A stretch of 64,000 nt of DNA. It comes from Streptomyces fagopyri. GTDB lineage: Bacteria > Actinomycetota > Actinomycetes > Streptomycetales > Streptomycetaceae. Below are positions 42,820-51,206 of the stretch, piece by piece (the first letter of the stretch is position 1; each line of letters opens with the position of its first letter). The stretch is from the NCBI RefSeq assembly GCF_009498275.1, contig NZ_CP045643.1, positions 310,001-374,000 of the forward strand, written 5' to 3'. The notes under the pieces are model-generated. The model was not told the origin of the DNA. It made no database searches and was given only the letters and a program-made list of their open reading frames with translations. Position numbers and translations under genes: made by a program.

Positions 42820-43479
42820 TCAGTGACCTGGGATCATTCCGTCGTCTCCCCGTGCGTGGGCGGCGAACTCGGCCCCCGCCCGGTCGGGATCCGCGGACTT
42901 CAGAGCGGACAGCAGGGCGGCGTGATCCTCGGCCATGGCAGTCCAGTCGCCGGTGAACAGCGGATCGGACACGACCCGCAGGGCGCGCAGATTCGCTTCC
43001 ATCACCCCCCACAGCTTGGGGAGGAAGGGGTTTCCGCTGGCTTCGCAGACCAAGCGGTGGAAGGTGATGTCGGCATCGCGGAAGCGCCCGACATCACTCT
43101 GGAGCGCGGCCTGCCGCATGGCCCGCACCTGGGCGTCCAGCGCCTCGAATGCCGTGCTCGCGGCCTGCGCCGCCACGGTGCGGGCGGCCAGCTCCTCGAT
43201 CACCACGCGCACGGCGCGCGCGTGGTGGGCGTCCTCCTGCGACACGACCGCCACGAAACTGCCCCGGCGCGGGACATGGTCCGCCAGGCCCTCGTGCACC
43301 AGGCGCCGGACCGCCTCACGCACCGGCGCCTGGCTCACTCCGAGCTGGCGGGCGATCTCGGACTCGACCAACCGGGCGCCAGGTTCGAGCGCTCCCTCGA
43401 TGATCAGGCTTCGCACGCGCGTGTACACCTGGTCGGACAGCAGGACCCGGGTGAGCGGTTGTCCGATGCCGTCTTGCAT
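42820..43479 (-). CDS. GntR-family regulator, FadR subgroup (FCD domain)
   Basis: This is a 219-residue protein. ATG 43479 has AAGGAGG five bases upstream. The winged HTH fills residues 10-75 (QVYTRVRSLIIEGALEPGAR, ARQLGVSQAPVREAVRRL). The FCD effector domain follows, with the metal/ligand residues in RFRDADITFHRLVCEASGN and EDHAALLSAL. FCD regulators commonly sense sugar acids or related intermediates. It is divergent from the ABC importer operon, and two ATCGAT palindromes lie between them, so it most likely represses both the importer/catabolic operon and itself. Two similar sites precede the beta-helix gene. Confidence 0.9.
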   Translation of the reverse strand: MQDGIGQPLTRVLLSDQVYTRVRSLIIEGALEPGARLVESEIARQLGVSQAPVREAVRRLVHEGLADHVPRRGSFVAVVSQEDAHHARAVRVVIEELAARTVAAQAASTAFEALDAQVRAMRQAALQSDVGRFRDADITFHRLVCEASGNPFLPKLWGVMEANLRALRVVSDPLFTGDWTAMAEDHAALLSALKSADPDRAGAEFAAHARGDDGMIPGH

Positions 43480-43511
43480 GAAGCCTCCTTGGCTTAGACC
43501 ACTTCGCATCT

Positions 43512-43519
43512 TATCGATA
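43512..43519. promoter_or_regulatory. ATCGAT-type operator candidate C
   Basis: TATCGATA, inside CTTATCGATAGT, lies 33 bp upstream of the GntR start. It shares the core with candidates A, B and D. Confidence 0.55.
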
Positions 43520-43577
43520 GTCGCCAGGATTTTGTGACGGACCCTTGACATCCGGGTAACGAACATCATCCTATGTT

Positions 43578-43587
43578 CTATCGATAG
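43578..43587. promoter_or_regulatory. ATCGAT-type operator candidate D, over the importer promoter
   Basis: CTATCGATAG is a perfect 10-bp palindrome, 67 bp centre-to-centre from candidate C. It lies just downstream of TTGACA (43545-43550) and TATGTT (43572-43577), and 23 bp before the SBP start. Binding here would block transcription of the importer operon. Confidence 0.6.
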
Positions 43588-43610
43588 CCGAGAATCGAGT
43601 AGAGGTCACC

Positions 43611-44936
43611 ATGAGACGCAGCAGACCCATCAGCATCGCCGTGGGGGCGCCCTCCGCCGGTCGCGGAGGACGCGTGAGCTCACGTACGGCGAAGGCCTCC
43701 CTCGCCGCCGGGCTCGCCCTGTCCGTCTGCGCACTGGCAGGGTGTTCGTCCTCGTCCGGGCCGGCGGCCGGGGGCGGCGGCGCACGGACAGGCAACATCC
43801 GCGTCCTGGCCAATATCACCCCCGTGCTGACTAAGGCGTACTACCAGGGCCTGGTCGCTCCGTTCGTCAAGAGCCACCCGGGCGTCACGGTCACCATCGA
43901 GTCGCCCTCCGGCACGAACGTGCAGTCCACGCTCCAGCAGGAACTCGTTTCGGGATCGGCACCGGACATCGTCGCGAGCACCCTCGACCCGGTCGTCGCC
44001 CAGCAGATGATCGCCTTCCCGGACTCCTCGTGGGTGACCTCGACCCCGCTCTCGGACTCCAACAAGGTGGACGGCAAGATCTGGCAGGTCGCCACCGGGC
44101 AGCAGAACCAGTCGCTCGTCTACTACAACCAGACGGCGTTCCAGAAGGCCGGCATCACCACGCCGCCGAAGTCGCTGGCCGAGTTCACGGCGGACCTCGC
44201 CAAACTGAAGGGCGCCGGATACGTCGGGCTGCAGACGGCGGGCGAGTGGGTCACGGGCGCGCAGTTCTCGATGATGGCGAACCCGGGCCTGCTCGGCGAC
44301 GACCCCGGCTGGTACGCCGAACGCAACAAGAAGAAGGTCACCTTCGAGCAGAGCGCCTACAACACGTACCTGAAGGCCTACGAGGGGTGGATCAAGACCG
44401 GGGCGGTCCCCAAGAACTCGCTGGGCGAGAAGTACCAGACCTCGATCGACACCTTCCTCGCCGGCAAGTCGGGCATGTTCGTGATGGGCAGCTGGCTGAA
44501 CGCGAGCGTCAACTCGGCGAAGAACCTGTCCTTCAAGGTGGGCGTGTTCCCGACGCCGACGGCCGACGGATCCACACCGAAGCAGATGAGCGGCCAGGCT
44601 CAGCCCTATTCGATCCTCAAGTCCTCGAAGCACCAGGGCCTCGCCCTCGACCTGGTCAAGTACCTGGTGACGGACAAGAGCGCGGTCACGGCGTCGCTCA
44701 AGTCGGAAGGCAACTTCCGGGCGGGATACAGCTACCCGGGAACCGAACTCGACGCGGCCGTCGGGAAGATCGTCGACACCGCCCCCGGAACGGTCAACGG
44801 CACCGCCGGGCCCGGAGTGAACGCCGGCTTCGGCAACGAGCTCAACACCGTCGTGCAGTCCCTCTACACGGGCGAGTCCGCCGACAAGGCGGTCGCGAAG
44901 CTCGACTCCTGGTGGAACGCCAATGCGGGCCAGTAA
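43611..44936 (+). CDS. ABC sugar importer, lipoprotein substrate-binding protein
   Basis: This is a 441-residue family-1 extracellular solute-binding protein. ATG 43611 follows AGAGG. A signal peptide leads to the lipobox LAGC with lipidation at Cys45, so the protein is anchored outside the membrane. The mature part opens with a linker and strand IRVLANITPVLTKAYYQGLV. NQSLVYYNQTAFQKAGITTP is the hinge region typical of oligosaccharide binders, and VMGSWLNASV a later conserved piece. It is first gene of an operon reaching at least 51148. The substrate is probably a short glycan released by the beta-helix protein and cut inside by GH39/GH3; this is inferred from context. Confidence 0.9.
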   Translation: MRRSRPISIAVGAPSAGRGGRVSSRTAKASLAAGLALSVCALAGCSSSSGPAAGGGGARTGNIRVLANITPVLTKAYYQGLVAPFVKSHPGVTVTIESPSGTNVQSTLQQELVSGSAPDIVASTLDPVVAQQMIAFPDSSWVTSTPLSDSNKVDGKIWQVATGQQNQSLVYYNQTAFQKAGITTPPKSLAEFTADLAKLKGAGYVGLQTAGEWVTGAQFSMMANPGLLGDDPGWYAERNKKKVTFEQSAYNTYLKAYEGWIKTGAVPKNSLGEKYQTSIDTFLAGKSGMFVMGSWLNASVNSAKNLSFKVGVFPTPTADGSTPKQMSGQAQPYSILKSSKHQGLALDLVKYLVTDKSAVTASLKSEGNFRAGYSYPGTELDAAVGKIVDTAPGTVNGTAGPGVNAGFGNELNTVVQSLYTGESADKAVAKLDSWWNANAGQ

Positions 44937-45864
44937 GGAGTCCACCGCCCGCCCGGCCGCCTCCGGGGCGGCCGGGCGTTCGGCCCGGGCCCGCGCGCGG
45001 CGCCGTGCGACCACGGCCGACATCGCGATGATGGCGCCGCCGCTGGTTCTGGTCGCCGGACTCATCATCGTGCCGATCGCGATCGCGGTCTACCTCAGCT
45101 TCACCGACTGGAACGGCTTCACCTCGCCGCCGCATCTGATCGGTTTCCGCAACTACGTCCGCCTCACCGAGGACTCCGCCGTGCGGCACGCGGCGTTCCT
45201 GACGCTCCTCATCACCGCCGTCGGCACGGTCGCCTGCAACGTCCTGGGACTGGGGGTCGCGCTGCTGCTCAACCGCAACAACCGGATCAACGCGTTCCTG
45301 CGTGTGCTCGTCTTCTACCCCTACGTGGTGGGCGCGGTCATCCTGGGCTTCCTCTGGTCGTCCATCCTGGGCACCAGCGGCGCGGTCAACGCGGCGGTCG
45401 GAGCCAAGCATTCGCTGCCCTTCCTCTCGGATCCGACGTGGGCCGTCGTGACGGTGATCTGCGTGATCGTGTGGTCCAGCTTCGGGGTCAACGTGGTGCT
45501 GTACCTGGCCGGCCTGCAGACGGTGCCCGACAGCGTCATCGAAGCCGCGAAGATCGACGGCGCCACCCCGTGGCAGACCTTCTGGCGCGTCAAGCTCCCG
45601 ATGCTCGCACCGACCGTGACCGTGAACGTGGTCCTCGTCGTCATCGGCCTCCTGCGCGTCTACGAGCTGATCCTCGCCCTGACCGCGGGAGGCCCCGCAG
45701 GAGAGACGCGGAGTTTCGTGTACAACATCCTCACGTCGTCGTTCGACAACACCCAACTCGGCTACGGGGCAGCCCAGTCGGTCGTACTGATGGTCGTCAT
45801 CGTCACGGTGACCGTGGCCATCACCGCGGCCCGCCGGCGCAGCGAGCAGGCGGTGGCCGCATGA
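44923..45864 (+). CDS. ABC sugar importer, permease 1 (MalF-like)
   Basis: This is a 313-residue inner-membrane protein with six hydrophobic helices. It starts within the last 14 bases of the SBP gene, a sign of coupled translation. The EAA loop, which contacts the ATPase, reads EAAKIDGATPWQTFWRVKLP near residue 207. The first helix region begins APPLVLVAGLIIVPIAIAVY, followed by the common SFTDWNGF. Its stop overlaps the start of the second permease (ATGA). No ATPase gene is in the operon; streptomycetes normally supply the shared MsiK ATPase. Confidence 0.92.
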   Translation: MRASKESTARPAASGAAGRSARARARRRATTADIAMMAPPLVLVAGLIIVPIAIAVYLSFTDWNGFTSPPHLIGFRNYVRLTEDSAVRHAAFLTLLITAVGTVACNVLGLGVALLLNRNNRINAFLRVLVFYPYVVGAVILGFLWSSILGTSGAVNAAVGAKHSLPFLSDPTWAVVTVICVIVWSSFGVNVVLYLAGLQTVPDSVIEAAKIDGATPWQTFWRVKLPMLAPTVTVNVVLVVIGLLRVYELILALTAGGPAGETRSFVYNILTSSFDNTQLGYGAAQSVVLMVVIVTVTVAITAARRRSEQAVAA

Positions 45865-46691
45865 CCGCCCGCCGCGTGGGCCGCGTCCTGGCCGTCGCTC
45901 TCCTCGTCCTCGTCATGGTCGGCCCGCTGTACCTGATGCTGACCAACGCGTTCAAGTCCCAGCACGACATCCTGGCGGTGCCCTTCGGCTGGCCCAGCGG
46001 CGGGTTCTCGCTGAAGTACCTCACCGACGCGCTGACCTCGCCGGACTTCAACGTCGTCGCCGCCTACGGTGTGACGCTGCTGTTCGTCGTGGCGGTCAAC
46101 GCGCTGAACCTGCTGGTCGTGGGACCCGCGTCGTACGCCATCGCGCGCGGCGGCCGCCGGTACCACCGGGCCATCATGCTCGTACTGCTGGCCGGCCTGT
46201 TCATCCCGGGCCAGACCCTCGTCATCCCGGTCATCTACGTGCTCAAGGCACTCGGGCTGATCGGAACCGTTCCGGGCTTCCTGTTGTTCGAGACCACCCT
46301 GACCGTTCCCACCACGGTGTTCCTGTTCGTCGCGTTCGTGCAGACGGTGCCCCGGGAACTCGACGAGGCCGCGCGGATCGACGGCGCGAGCCGCTACGGC
46401 ACCTTCTGGCGGGTGATCTTCCCGCTCATGCGCCCCGTCGTCGCGACCGCGATGGTCCTCAACTCGATCGGGGTGTGGACGGACTTCGTCAATCCGCAGT
46501 TCATCCTCGGCCCCCAGTCCGGGGTCTACACGGTGACGACAGGTGTGTACGCGGCCATCAGCCGCCTCTCCACCGACTACACGGTCGTGTATCCCAACAT
46601 GCTGCTCGCCACGGCGCCCGTCATCGTGTTCTACGTGTTCATGCAGAAACGCATCATCGGCGGCCTGACCGCGGGCGCGATCAAGGGATGA
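45861..46691 (+). CDS. ABC sugar importer, permease 2 (MalG-like)
   Basis: This 276-residue membrane protein pairs with the preceding permease. TM1 is VLAVALLVLVMVGPLYLML, followed by the usual TNAFKS. The EAA loop reads ELDEAARIDGASRYGTFWRV near residue 172. The C-terminus KRIIGGLTAGAIKG is the standard ending of MalG-type permeases (GLTAGAVKG). It overlaps both neighbours by four bases (ATGA), so the operon is tightly coupled through to the unknown 656-residue protein. Confidence 0.92.
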   Translation: MTARRVGRVLAVALLVLVMVGPLYLMLTNAFKSQHDILAVPFGWPSGGFSLKYLTDALTSPDFNVVAAYGVTLLFVVAVNALNLLVVGPASYAIARGGRRYHRAIMLVLLAGLFIPGQTLVIPVIYVLKALGLIGTVPGFLLFETTLTVPTTVFLFVAFVQTVPRELDEAARIDGASRYGTFWRVIFPLMRPVVATAMVLNSIGVWTDFVNPQFILGPQSGVYTVTTGVYAAISRLSTDYTVVYPNMLLATAPVIVFYVFMQKRIIGGLTAGAIKG

Positions 46692-48658
46692 GCGCGATGA
46701 ACGACACACAGGGTGACCCGCCGCGCATCGACGCGACGGTCCCGGTCCGCGAGACCCCCCTCTGGGCGGTCCTGGAACGACGCCTGTTCTCCGTTCTCGA
46801 CCAGGCGTGGCGCGAGTTCGAGGCGACCTACTGCGGTCCCGACGGGCGCCTGGCCTACGACGGGCGCATGCACCACCGGGACGGCGTCGACGACTTCTAC
46901 GAGCCCTTCTTCAACTGGCCGGTCCTCTACCGGCTCGGCGGCGCGGACGACCTCCTCGCGTCGGCCAAGAAGCACTGGGCCGGGGTGACCGCGCAGATGA
47001 CCGAGTGCGGCTTCGTCCGCGACGAGTACGAGGTCGGCTACGACTGGTTCCACCAGGGCGAGTCGCTGAACTTCTTCTACGCACTGTGCGCCGCCGACCC
47101 GGACGACGCCGCCTTCCGGGAGCGGGCCCTGCGGTTCGCGCGTCTGTACTCCGACCCGGCCCGCGGCAACTACGACCCCGTCGCGCGGATCATCGTCGCG
47201 CCGCACACCGGATCGGGCGGACCGCGGCCGGGCCTGGGAACCGAGTGGATCGAGTACAGCGCGGACCAGGCCGTCATGAAGCCGTACGGTCTGCCGCTCG
47301 ACGACCTGCCCGGCATCACCGACTGGGACGACCTGCTCCCGCCGCGCAACGCGCGGCGCATGGGCGACGCCATGCAGGAGCGGCTCGGCCGGGGCGACAC
47401 CGCCATCAACCTCGCCGCCACCTCACTGGTGACGAACGCGTGGCTCTACGACCACGACGCGGAGTTCGCGGACTGGGTCGTGTCCTACGTCGGCGCGTGG
47501 CGTGAACGCGCCGCGGCGAACGGCGGCCTGATCCCGGACAACGTCGGCCCCTCGGGGATCGTCGGCGAGCTCCACGACGGTCACTGGTACGGCGGCCACT
47601 ACGGCTGGGCCTGGCCGCACGGACTGCACTCGGTCGAGGCGGCGGCCATGATCGCCGCCGTCAACGAGACCCTCGTGACCGGCGACACCACCGCCCTCGA
47701 CCTCGCGCGGGTACCCCTGGACACCGTCATCGCGCGCAGCGTGGTGCGCACCGACGCCGGCACCGCGGGAAGCATGGGCTGGGGCTGGACGCAGAAGATG
47801 GCCGTCGCACCGGGTGTACCGGTCCAGCTCGTGCCCTACCGGCACGGCGCGAACGGCTGGTTCGACCTGCATCCGGTCCCGCTCATCTATCCGGTCTGGC
47901 TGTGGTGGCTGACGTCGGCCACGGGCGATCTGGGACGACTGGAGGCACTGGAGAAGGACGCCGGCTTCGACTGGCGCGAGACGAAATGGTTCCAGGACAA
48001 GGAGGAGCAGGGGCATGAGGCACCGTGGGTGTCGTTCCTGCTCGGCCGCAACCCCGGATACCCCGAGGACGCCCTCGCCCTCGCGCTGGGCCAGGTGACC
48101 AAGCGGCTCGCCCTGATGCGGGCGACACCGTACGGGCCCCCGGACGACGACATCCACTGGTGGCAGCGGCTGAACCCGGTCGTCACCGAGGTGCTCACCC
48201 AACTGGTGACCGGATCGCCGCCCGCGCTCTACAACGGCGGACTCGCACTGGCCCGGGTGACGTTCGGCGACGCCCTGCGCGGCCGGCCCGGCCTGCCTGA
48301 CGGCGTGGCCGCCCTGGTGCGCGAGGCCGACGCCGAGGGTGTGCGCCTCGAACTCGTCAACCTCGACCCGGTCTTCCGGCGGGAGGTCGTGGTCCAGACC
48401 GGCGCGTTCGGTGAGGACCGCATCGACCGGGTGACCTTCGACCAGGCGGCCGAGGACCACCCCGGCGACTCCCACAGCTACCTCATCCCCGATCCGGAGA
48501 CACGGCCGGTGACCACCGTGATCGGGTCACCCCGGCTCGTGGTCGCGCTCCCCCCGCTGCACCGCATCTCGATGCGGCTGGAGGTCACCCGGCGCGCCCA
48601 GAGGCCGGCCCACAGCAGCTTCACCCCCACCCTCACCGCAACCCGGAAAGATTCGTGA
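46688..48658 (+). CDS. Unknown 656-aa cytoplasmic protein of the sugar operon
   Basis: ATG 46688 overlaps the permease stop; a second ATG nine bases later is also possible. There is no signal peptide. The sequence is dense in Trp, Tyr, His and Asp and mainly helical, with repeating blocks such as YEPFFNWPVLYRLGGADDLL, YEVGYDWFHQGESLNFFYAL, IPDNVGPSGIVGELHDGHWY and HYGWAWPHGLHSVEAAAMI. This suggests an (alpha/alpha) toroid with an open sugar-binding cleft, followed from about residue 545 by a beta-rich C-terminal part (VRLELVNLDPVFRREVVVQT). It resembles no characterised family I can name. Its place between importer and lactonase genes suggests action on the imported sugar or on a sugar acid. 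It could be a new glycosidase, lyase, epimerase or dehydratase. Confidence 0.7.
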   Translation: MSAMNDTQGDPPRIDATVPVRETPLWAVLERRLFSVLDQAWREFEATYCGPDGRLAYDGRMHHRDGVDDFYEPFFNWPVLYRLGGADDLLASAKKHWAGVTAQMTECGFVRDEYEVGYDWFHQGESLNFFYALCAADPDDAAFRERALRFARLYSDPARGNYDPVARIIVAPHTGSGGPRPGLGTEWIEYSADQAVMKPYGLPLDDLPGITDWDDLLPPRNARRMGDAMQERLGRGDTAINLAATSLVTNAWLYDHDAEFADWVVSYVGAWRERAAANGGLIPDNVGPSGIVGELHDGHWYGGHYGWAWPHGLHSVEAAAMIAAVNETLVTGDTTALDLARVPLDTVIARSVVRTDAGTAGSMGWGWTQKMAVAPGVPVQLVPYRHGANGWFDLHPVPLIYPVWLWWLTSATGDLGRLEALEKDAGFDWRETKWFQDKEEQGHEAPWVSFLLGRNPGYPEDALALALGQVTKRLALMRATPYGPPDDDIHWWQRLNPVVTEVLTQLVTGSPPALYNGGLALARVTFGDALRGRPGLPDGVAALVREADAEGVRLELVNLDPVFRREVVVQTGAFGEDRIDRVTFDQAAEDHPGDSHSYLIPDPETRPVTTVIGSPRLVVALPPLHRISMRLEVTRRAQRPAHSSFTPTLTATRKDS

Positions 48659-49449
48659 TGGATACCGAGAACCCGTTGTCGACGGTATGGCCGCTGCCCG
48701 TTCGAGGCGAGCCCTTCCACCGTGCCGACGCCGAGAGCCTGCGCCGCATGGACGCGATCAGCGCCGCGACCGCCTGCGCCAAACTGCACACCATGGGCAT
48801 CACCCGGACCGCCGTCCAGGGGCCGACGGCCCTGGAGACCGGCAGCCGCGTCGTCGGATCCGCCCTCACCCTGCAGTTCATGCCACAGCGCGAGGACATC
48901 GCCAGCGGCCACGGCCAGGAGTACATCGAGCGCGACACGGCCCTGTGGGCGGTCCTCGAAACGGTCCAGCCGGGCGACGTGCTCGTCGTCCAGGCGTGGG
49001 GCAGTGCCTTCACCGGCTGCTTCGGCGACATGCTCGTGCGCTACTTCAAGCGCCGAGGCGGCGCCGGCATCGTCGTCGACGGCCGCATCCGCGACGCCGC
49101 CCGGGTCCGCCGGCTCGGCGTGCCGATCTGGTGCACCGGCACCACCCCGCACTACGCGTCCCAGACCGACCTCTTCCCCTGGGCGTACGACGTGCCGGTC
49201 GCGGCGGGCGGCGTACTCTGCCTGCCCGGCGACGTGGTCGTCGCCGACGACGACGGCGCCGTGATCGTGCCGGCCGCCAAGGCCCCCGCACTCATCCAGG
49301 ACGCCGAGGACCACGAGGACTGGGAGTCCTTCAGCCGGATGCGCCTGGAACAGGGCGCCAGGCTGTCCGACTACTACCCGCTCAGCGCCAACAGCCGTGC
49401 CGAGTACGAACTGTGGCGCGACAGCCGGCCGAAGCTGCCCGCCCAATGA
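48658..49449 (+). CDS. RraA-like protein (HMG/CHA-aldolase superfamily)
   Basis: This is a 263-residue protein. Its ATG shares one base with the upstream stop. The RraA fold is clear: ATACAKLHTMGITRT at the start, then the active-site signature GGAGIVVDGRIRDAARVR (Gly loop, Asp, Arg-Asp for metal and substrate) and VPIWCTGTTP. Class II aldolases of this superfamily cleave or decarboxylate keto acids, and RraA-like genes often sit in sugar-acid operons with unproven roles. Here it could split a keto sugar acid or act on it as a dehydratase or isomerase. The insert around ARDIASGHGQEYIERDTALW-type sequence and the C-terminal 60-residue helical tail are longer than in true RraA. The ribonuclease-regulator role is unlikely. 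Confidence 0.85.
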   Translation: MDTENPLSTVWPLPVRGEPFHRADAESLRRMDAISAATACAKLHTMGITRTAVQGPTALETGSRVVGSALTLQFMPQREDIASGHGQEYIERDTALWAVLETVQPGDVLVVQAWGSAFTGCFGDMLVRYFKRRGGAGIVVDGRIRDAARVRRLGVPIWCTGTTPHYASQTDLFPWAYDVPVAAGGVLCLPGDVVVADDDGAVIVPAAKAPALIQDAEDHEDWESFSRMRLEQGARLSDYYPLSANSRAEYELWRDSRPKLPAQ

Positions 49450-50216
49450 TCGACAGCCACATCCACCTGTGGGGCGCCGAGGTCGCGGCTGCGCCCTGGC
49501 TGGCCGGCGAGCGCACCGCGTCGATCCGGCGGCCGGTCGGCCTCGGCGAGTACGCGGCGGCGGCCGGGCCGTGCGGCGTCGACGGAGCCGTCGTCGTGAC
49601 GGCGGAGCAGTCGGCCGCCGAGACGGCCCGGCTCGTCGCGGCGTGCTCGCGGGATCCGCTCGTCCGCGCGGTGGTCGGATGGGCGGACCTCGCGGGCGAC
49701 GTCGGCGCCGCGGACCTCACCGGGCTCGCAGGCATCCGCCACTCCGTGGTCTCCGAGGAGAGCGGCTGGCTGCGGCGGCCACGGGTGCGCGCGGGCATCG
49801 CCCGCTACGCCCGCTCGGGCCTCGCACTCGAACTGCTGGTCGCCGCCCGCGATCTCGGCGACGTGCTGGCCTGCGCCGCCGACCACCCGTCGCTGGTGAT
49901 CGTCGTCGACCACCTCGGCGACCCGGGCGGCGCCGAGGCGCCGTGGCAGGACCGGGTGCGCGCCCTCGCTCCGTATCCGAACGTGCGCATGAAACTCTCC
50001 GGGGACGACGCCCGGCCGGCCGCGCTGGACGTCGCGCTCGACGCCGTCGGGCCGGGCCGTCTCATGATCGGGTCCGACTGGCCGGTGTCGACCCTGCGGG
50101 CCCCGCTCCGCGCCGAGCTCGGGGCCCTGGTCGCGCTCCTCGGCCGGCTCTCGGACACCGAACGCGAACAGGTGCTCGCCGGCACGGCCGCCGACAGCTA
50201 CAGGCTGATCGCATGA
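49446..50216 (+). CDS. Amidohydrolase-family lactonase (probable L-fucono-lactonase type)
   Basis: This is a 256-residue TIM-barrel hydrolase coupled by ATGA overlap to the gene before it. MIDSHIHLWG supplies the HxH metal ligands, VVDHLGDP a later His, and LMIGSDWPVS the catalytic Asp. This is the signature of the 2-pyrone-4,6-dicarboxylate-hydrolase/fuconolactonase subgroup (PF04909). The protein is about 20-30 residues shorter than most relatives. Followed directly by an aldo/keto reductase, it fits hydrolysis of the aldonolactone formed by that enzyme. Confidence 0.85.
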   Translation: MIDSHIHLWGAEVAAAPWLAGERTASIRRPVGLGEYAAAAGPCGVDGAVVVTAEQSAAETARLVAACSRDPLVRAVVGWADLAGDVGAADLTGLAGIRHSVVSEESGWLRRPRVRAGIARYARSGLALELLVAARDLGDVLACAADHPSLVIVVDHLGDPGGAEAPWQDRVRALAPYPNVRMKLSGDDARPAALDVALDAVGPGRLMIGSDWPVSTLRAPLRAELGALVALLGRLSDTEREQVLAGTAADSYRLIA

Positions 50217-51148
50217 GGACCGGTGAACTCGGCTCGTCCGGGGTCCGGGTGACGACGCTCGGCCTGGGAACGGCACAGCTCGGCGACCTCTACGAGGCCG
50301 TCACCCAGGACCGCGCCACAGCGATCGTGGATGCCGCCTGGGACGCCGGCATCCGCTACTTCGACACCGCGCCGCACTACGGACTCGGCCTGGCCGAGAG
50401 GCGGCTCGGACACGCACTGCGCTCGCGGCCGCGGGCGCAGTACGTGCTCAGCTCCAAGGTCGGCCGGCTGATCAGGCCCGGCAGCGACGGCGAACCGGCC
50501 CGGCACTGGGACTTCACCGAGGCCGGTGTCCGCCGCAGCGTCGAGGAATCGCTCGAACGCCTGGGACTGGACCGGCTCGACGTCGCACTGTTGCACGACC
50601 CACAGGAGCGGCTCGCGGACGCGCTCGGCACCGGCCTTCCGGCGCTGACGCGGCTGCGCGACGAGGGCGTGGTCGGCGCGATCGGCGTCGGCACCGGCGA
50701 CATGGCGGCCCTCGCCGCCTTCGCGACACGCGGCGAACTCGACACCATCATGATCGCCGGACGCTACACCCTCCTGGAGCAGCCCGCGCTCGCGCAGGTC
50801 GTCCCGGCCGCCCGCGCGGCGGGGATCTCCGTGCTCAACGCGGGTGTCTTCAACAGCGGGATGCTCGCGCAGGACCGCCCCGCCGCGGACTCCCACTACG
50901 AATACGGCGCGGCCCCCCGGCAGTTGCTGGAACGGGCGCGACGGCTGGCCGATCTCGCCGCCGCAGCCGGTACGACGCTTCCGCGGGCCGCCCTCGCCTA
51001 CGCGGCACGCGACCCGCTGGTGGCGTCGGTCGTGGTCGGCGCCGACACCGCCGAGCAGGTCCTCGCCAACGTACGCATGGCCCAGGACCCGTGCCCGCTG
51101 GACGGACTGTGGAGCGAACTCGTCGCCCTCGGGCTCATTCCCGCCTGA
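50213..51148 (+). CDS. Aldo/keto reductase, probable L-fucose (D-threo-aldose 1-) dehydrogenase
   Basis: This is a 311-residue AKR, overlapping the lactonase by four bases. ELGSSGVRVTTLGLGTAQLG starts the barrel. AGIRYFDTAPHYGLGLAERR contains the catalytic Asp and Tyr. VLSSKVGRL supplies the Lys, and DVALLHDPQ the His-equivalent position. VVVGADTAEQVLANV binds the cofactor near the C-terminus. This subgroup (TAPHYGLGxxE) contains the D-threo-aldose/L-fucose 1-dehydrogenases, which oxidise L-fucose, D-arabinose or L-galactose to the lactone. It would be the first enzyme of the pathway, paired with the lactonase upstream. Confidence 0.87.
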   Translation: MRTGELGSSGVRVTTLGLGTAQLGDLYEAVTQDRATAIVDAAWDAGIRYFDTAPHYGLGLAERRLGHALRSRPRAQYVLSSKVGRLIRPGSDGEPARHWDFTEAGVRRSVEESLERLGLDRLDVALLHDPQERLADALGTGLPALTRLRDEGVVGAIGVGTGDMAALAAFATRGELDTIMIAGRYTLLEQPALAQVVPAARAAGISVLNAGVFNSGMLAQDRPAADSHYEYGAAPRQLLERARRLADLAAAAGTTLPRAALAYAARDPLVASVVVGADTAEQVLANVRMAQDPCPLDGLWSELVALGLIPA

Positions 51149-51206
51149 CCGCGACGACGTGATGACCTCGACGACTTCGCCGTCCCTGAAACCGACCAGG
51201 AGAACG

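Noticed and set aside
43680..45068. 462-codon minus-strand frame opposite the SBP gene
   Set aside because: It is antisense to a lipoprotein with clear family features and has no start signal.
43611..51148. Missing ABC ATPase taken as evidence of a broken importer
   Set aside because: Streptomycete sugar importers commonly use the shared ATPase MsiK encoded elsewhere, so absence is normal.
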